Positions 35,785 through 39,915 of a DNA stretch of 39,915 bases are shown here, one piece after another. The DNA is from Opitutales bacterium (GTDB taxonomy: Bacteria > Verrucomicrobiota > Verrucomicrobiia > Opitutales > JAJFLR01). The translations under genes and the position numbers were made by a program. The notes under the pieces were generated by a model. The model worked only from the letters and a program-made list of their open reading frames with translations, searched no databases and had not been told where the DNA came from. The stretch spans positions 1 to 39,915 of the forward strand of contig JAJFLR010000002.1 in NCBI GenBank assembly GCA_021772565.1, given 5' to 3'. Positions within the stretch are counted from its first letter, which is position 1. Every line of letters starts with the position of its first letter.

Positions 35785-38700
35785 ATGCAAATAATTGATA
35801 ACATTAATTCATTATGGGGTGACGATTTAAAACAATCAATTAAGTCTGGGGCAAAACTGAAAATTGCGGCATCCTGTTTCTCAATCTATGCTTATGAAGC
35901 GTTGAAAAAAGAGTTGGAAAAAGTTGAGTCATTGGAATTTATTTTTACTGCACCCGCTTTTGTGCCAAATGAAGTTTCAGATAAAATCTCGAAGGAGCGA
36001 AAGGAGTTTCATATTCCTAAACAGCAACGTGAAAGAAGCCTTTATGGAAGTGATTTTGAAATTCAGCTGAAAAATAAACTGACACAAAGAGCCATTGCCA
36101 AAGAGTGTGCTGAGTGGATTCGGCGAAAAGCTAAATTTCGATCAAATAATACTAAAGCATCTATGCAGCAGTTTGCCTGTTTGAACACCAAAGGTTCAAA
36201 AACTGCTTATACACCCCTACATGGGTTTACAGCAGTCGATCTTGGTTACCAGCAAGGAGATGCTGTTTCAAACTTTATCAATAAATTTGACGATGCATCG
36301 TCTGCAGCAACTTACCTGCAATTGTTTGAGCAAATTTGGAATGACGGCTCTATGCTTTAAGAGGTAACGGAGAATATCTGTTCTCATATTGATTCAGTCT
36401 ATCAGGAAAACTCGCCAGAAAGGATTTATTTTTTAATGCTTTATAATATCTTTAGTGAATTTCTTGAGGATTTGAATGAGGATGTTCTTCCCAATGATCT
36501 GACGGGATATCAAGGCAGTACTATATGGAATAAACTATATAATTTCCAGCGTGATGCGGCAATCGGTATTATCAATAAACTTGAAAGTTATAATGGCTGT
36601 ATTTTGGCAGATAGTGTTGGCTTGGGAAAAACTTTCACTGCACTTGCAGTTATTAAATACTACGAACTGAGAAACCGATCCGTATTAGTTCTTTGCCCGA
36701 AAAAGCTCGCCGATAACTGGCTTAATTATAACCGGAATTTAAAGACTAATATTTTGGCCAAGGATCGTTTGAATTATGAAGTGCTCTGCCACACAGATTT
36801 GCAACGAACAAAAGGTGAATCATTTGGTACTCCCCTCAATAGAATAAACTGGGGAAACTATGATCTCGTCGTTATTGACGAATCTCACAACTTTCGTAAT
36901 AATGACGCCTACAAGGATAAAGAGACTCGTTATAAAAAACTGATGAATGCGGTTATCCGCGAGGGCGTTAAAACCAAAGTTCTTATGCTTTCAGCAACAC
37001 CGGTAAACAATCGTTTTAATGATCTGAGAAATCAACTTGCCTTTGCCTATGAGGGAGAATCAGAAAATCTGAATGTAAAGCTACGTACAGGCAAAAGCGT
37101 TGAAGAAATATTCCGGAGTGCTCAGGCTGCATTTAATCAATGGTCGAGGTTGGCTCCTGAAGAACGTACTGCACAAGCAATTCTTAAATCACTCGATTTT
37201 GATTTCTTCGAACTCCTGGACAGCGTAACTATTGCCCGATCCCGGAGGCACATTGAAACTTTTTACGATACCGAGGAAATTGGAAAGTTTCCTGTAAGAC
37301 TAAAGCCGCTGTCCTACAGATGTCCATTAACAATGCGTGAGGACGTTATGAATTTCAATGAAATCTATCATCAGTTATCACTGCTGAAGCTCTCAATATA
37401 CGCTCCGGTTAGTTATATTTTGCCAAGTAGGTTAAAGAAATATGAGGATATTTATGACACGGATGTTGAAGGCGGAAGGGGAAAACTACGGCAGGCCGAC
37501 CGTGAAAAGAGCCTGCAATCATTGATGACCACCAATTTGCTTAAACGTTTGGAGAGCTCTGTTGAATCGTTCAGGAAGACGCTTGGATATTTAGAAGAGA
37601 ATCATAAGAGTATGCTCACTAATATTGAACGTTTCAAACAATCGGGGACAGATTTTACTATCAATGATCTTACGGATTCTTTGGGAAATCTTGAAGCCGA
37701 GGATGATGATTTTTCAGACTTAGGTGAATTTAAGACCGGAGGCAAAGTTCAGGTTGATTTAGCGGATATGGATTTGCCTTCATGGGAGCATGATTTAAAA
37801 TTGGATTTGCAGGTAATTTCCGATTTGTTAATTGAGATGCTCAAGGTTACTCCGGAAGACGATGCAAAACTTCAACACCTTAAGGCACACATCGAGAAAA
37901 AGATCACTGCGCCAATCAATCGGGATAATAAGAAGGTTATTATCTTTACCGCCTTTGCCGACACAGCAAATTATCTCTATGAGAATTTGGCGTTGGAACT
38001 TTTAAAATTGGGTGTTCATTCCGGCAAGGTAACAGGAAAAGATGCACCTAAAACAACACTGAAAAAAAGATATGACTTTCAGGAACTGCTCACGCTGTTT
38101 TCTCCTCGCTCAAAAGAGAAGGCACTGATTCTAAATGATACAATTCAAATGGTGAATTACTGGCCGGATATTTCATTGGATGAATACATTAATTTAAAAG
38201 AACGTGTTGAAAATCGGATGATGATTGTCGATGTCACAGCTTCCGGTGATGATAACGTCCTTACAGCAAAATCAAATGATATATCATATCGCAAGGAACA
38301 ACTCCGGCGTTTGCAGGAAGAAGTTATAGAACTTGAAGACCTGAAAACAGGAGTGAATATCACCGATCTTGGGCTTAATGAATTTCGGATGGACTTGCTC
38401 AACTATCTGAAAACAAACGATGATCTATCCAATGTTCCCAGTGGTATGCATGCCGTTGTTCCAGCCAAACCGGAATTGGGTCTCTTGCCCGGAGTGATCT
38501 TTACTCTGCGCAATCGACATGCAGGAGTGAATATCAATCAGCATAATCGACTGCATCCTTATTATCTGATTTATATCAGTAACGTTGGTGAAGTAATCAC
38601 CGATCATACCAAAGTGAAACAATTACTGGATTTAGTCAGAGGCGGTTGCAAGGGATTGGACAACCCTGTAAGTAAAGTTTGCCAAATCTTTAATTCTGAA

Positions 38701-38886
38701 ACAAACGATGGCCGTGATATGAAGCGTTACTCTGATCTGTTAAGTCAGGTTATTCAATCCATCATCGAGCTTAAGGAAGATAAGGATTTGGATAGCTTGT
38801 TTACCGGCAGAAGAACGACTGCATTGTCGGACACGATTGCCGGGTTGGATGATTTTGAATTGATCACATTTTTGGTGATCAAATGA
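35785..38886 (+). pseudogene. PLD/SNF2-type helicase, broken by a stop codon and an internal deletion
   Basis: One reading frame from ATG 35785 to TGA 38884-38886 encodes a large PLD-domain/SNF2-like helicase of defence islands. Residues 1-191 are the N-terminal PLD-like domain. An in-frame TAA at 36358-36360 then interrupts it, and the same frame continues directly with EVTENICSHIDSVYQENSPE. The second part has Walker A DSVGLGKTFTAL, a DEAH-type box VVIDESHNF and motif III LSATPVNN. Motif IV is 'VIIFTAFADTANYLYENL'. Near 38131-38139 the sequence jumps from 'SKEKALIL' to 'NDTIQMVNYWPDISLDEYI'. The intervening segment with motifs V and VI (GTDxxSEGxNLQ, QRxGRxDRIGS) is absent, an in-frame loss of roughly 50-60 codons. 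An internal ATG at 36436 could restart translation, but the ATPase would lack its arginine finger. Confidence 0.85.
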
Positions 38887-39578
38887 TGAGAGTTATGAAG
38901 CGTGAATGTCAGAACAGCAGTATCCTTTACAAATTCCCAGAGAGTGCAGCCTATGGCCGAGTTTTGCCCAAAAGTAAAATTTATGAAAACGCATCTCCCG
39001 GTTCGAAGGTTAAAGAATTTTTTGTTCGTGAAGTCGAAAAAATTATCTGGTCCTACAAACTTTCGCCCGAAACAATTAACTTACCTGCTAAAGGCAGCGT
39101 AAGGGAAATTCAGGTAATCACCATAATTCTTAAAACAGGTACTTTGAAATTAGAAGTGCTTCATGCAATTGACAAGGCGGTGGCTTCACAGATAATTTTT
39201 GTTTTAAGTTATAAATCTAAATTGCGTTATGTTTTAACCTATAAACGACCAAGTGAATCAAACAAAAATAAATCCGTTCAAAGTGATTATTTTGAAACAA
39301 GTTGGATGCCTGAAAATGCTGAATGTGTTGATTTGCCGGTTGTGCTGGATATGCAGTCACTTTATCAGTCACTTTTAAAAAATATCATATCACTTCCTTC
39401 CCTGAAAAATGAGACGATTGATGAACTTGTAAATCAGATGGATAAACTGAAAAGTAAAGAGCGGGAAGCCGCCCGTTTGGAAGCTCGATTGAAAAATGAA
39501 AAACAGTTTAATCGTAAAGTGGAGATTAATACGGAACTCCAAAATATTACAAAAGAAATTACGGCTTTAAAAAGATGA
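38883..39578 (+). CDS. DUF4391 domain protein of the helicase operon
   Basis: This 231-residue protein matches DUF4391: an N-terminal 'ILYKFPESAAYGRVLPKSKIYE', then 'KEFFVREVEKIIWSYKLSPETINLPA', 'VLHAIDKAVASQIIFVL', 'YFETSWMP' and a charged coiled-coil C terminus ('REAARLEARLKNEKQFNRKV'). DUF4391 proteins accompany helicases and methyltransferases in restriction-like defence loci; their activity is not established to my knowledge. Its ATG overlaps the helicase TGA (ATGA), and its own TGA overlaps the next ATG, giving an operon. The frame is intact although its helicase partner is broken. Confidence 0.8.
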   Translation: MMRVMKRECQNSSILYKFPESAAYGRVLPKSKIYENASPGSKVKEFFVREVEKIIWSYKLSPETINLPAKGSVREIQVITIILKTGTLKLEVLHAIDKAVASQIIFVLSYKSKLRYVLTYKRPSESNKNKSVQSDYFETSWMPENAECVDLPVVLDMQSLYQSLLKNIISLPSLKNETIDELVNQMDKLKSKEREAARLEARLKNEKQFNRKVEINTELQNITKEITALKR

Positions 39579-39787
39579 ACCACGAAGTACACGAAAGAAA
39601 CGAAAAAATTCTTTATAAGAATGAGTGTTATGCTGTTCAGGGAGCAATCTTTGATGTTTATCGAGAGATGGGCTGTGGTTTTCTGGAGGGTGTTTATCAG
39701 GAATGTCTTGAGAAAGAGTTAAAGAATAGAAATATTGCATTTGTTTCCCAACAGGAATTAAAACTTAAAAATCAAGTAACTACATAG
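39575..39787 (+). pseudogene. Truncated GxxExxY protein
   Basis: The 70-residue frame has the start of the GxxExxY family (PD-(D/E)XK-like fold): 'ILYKNECYAVQGAIFDVYRE' then 'MGCGFLEGVYQECLEKELK' containing the namesake GFLEGVY. Family members are usually about 125-130 residues; the nuclease-like 'KPDF...EIKA' half is missing here. The frame runs into unrelated residues (NQVTT) and a stop, then a palindromic repeat. The N-terminal codons (MNHEVHERNE) derive from the common 'AACCACGAAGTACACGAA' repeat. It overlaps the DUF4391 stop (ATGA). Confidence 0.78.
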
Positions 39788-39836
39788 CATGACAAAAATG
39801 TTTAATTCAGCTCGCTATCAGCATGGTGAAGCCGTG

Positions 39837-39884
39837 CGGTTATCGGTATCGGTATCGAATGATCGATTGCGATACCGATAACCG
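39837..39884. repeat. Perfect 15-bp palindrome at the window end
   Basis: CGGTTATCGGTATCG (39837-39851) and CGATACCGATAACCG (39870-39884) are perfect inverted repeats around an 18-nt loop. Further 'TATCGG' and 'GATACCGATAA' units follow at 39890-39902. The structure lies just after the truncated GxxExxY frame and may be the edge of an inserted repeat element. Confidence 0.8.
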
Positions 39885-39915
39885 TTTCACTGATACCGAT
39901 AAATATCATTTTTTT

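Noticed and set aside
39789-39881. 30-codon frame over the terminal palindrome
   Set aside because: Its last third is simply the TATCGG repeat translated and there is no ribosome binding site; not supported as a gene.

Overview
The window looks like a chromosomal segment of an AT-rich Gram-negative bacterium, most likely a member of Verrucomicrobiota (Opitutae-like). This is inferred from three things: the ileS - DksA/TraR-like - lspA gene order, an AT-hook-rich DksA homologue, and a large secreted protein ending in a 'DPDSDLISNEEEYIFGSKP'-type module that is common in that phylum. Genes for outer-membrane export, a lipoprotein and a porin-like barrel support a diderm. The assignment is from pattern memory, not a database search.

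Layout. 1-195: 5' end of an IS1634-like transposase running off the left edge. 388-1965: a short DprA-like protein convergent with a mannose-1-phosphate guanylyltransferase. 2158-2953: broken remains of a MoeB/ThiF-rhodanese fusion gene, in three reading frames with two nonsense codons, whose rhodanese end is still an open frame. 2970-13424: heparinase-like lipoprotein, cobalamin-dependent methionine synthase (metH), a DUF423 membrane protein, transaldolase and a 952-residue modular secreted protein. 13411-17741 (minus): a tight haem operon transcribed hemF-hemE-hemG-hemH. 17796: an orphan ExbD/TolR. 18252-24478: an exopolysaccharide export block (tyrosine kinase/Wzz, Wza-like exporter, outer-membrane barrel, divergent TPR protein). 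24573-34057: housekeeping genes plsY, hom, lysC, tRNA-Leu(UAA), ileS, the AT-hook/DksA protein, lspA and an M29 aminopeptidase.

From about 34.1 kb the character changes. Environmental-type intergenic repeats flank a DUF2238 membrane protein. They are followed by a nucleotidyltransferase with a stop-start-coupled 42-codon ORF, then a defence-island-like operon: PLD/SNF2-type helicase, DUF4391 protein and GxxExxY protein, joined by ATGA overlaps. That operon is visibly decaying. The helicase has an in-frame TAA and appears to have lost the segment carrying helicase motifs V-VI by in-frame deletion. The GxxExxY protein is cut to about half length just before a strong palindromic repeat at the window end.

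Functional links: hom and lysC form an aspartate-family amino-acid pair, with metH acting further down the same pathway. The manC-type enzyme would supply GDP-mannose for the polysaccharide whose export genes lie at 18-22 kb. The haem genes cover the steps from uroporphyrinogen III to haem using the oxygen-dependent HemF. No CRISPR array, rRNA or riboswitch was seen.
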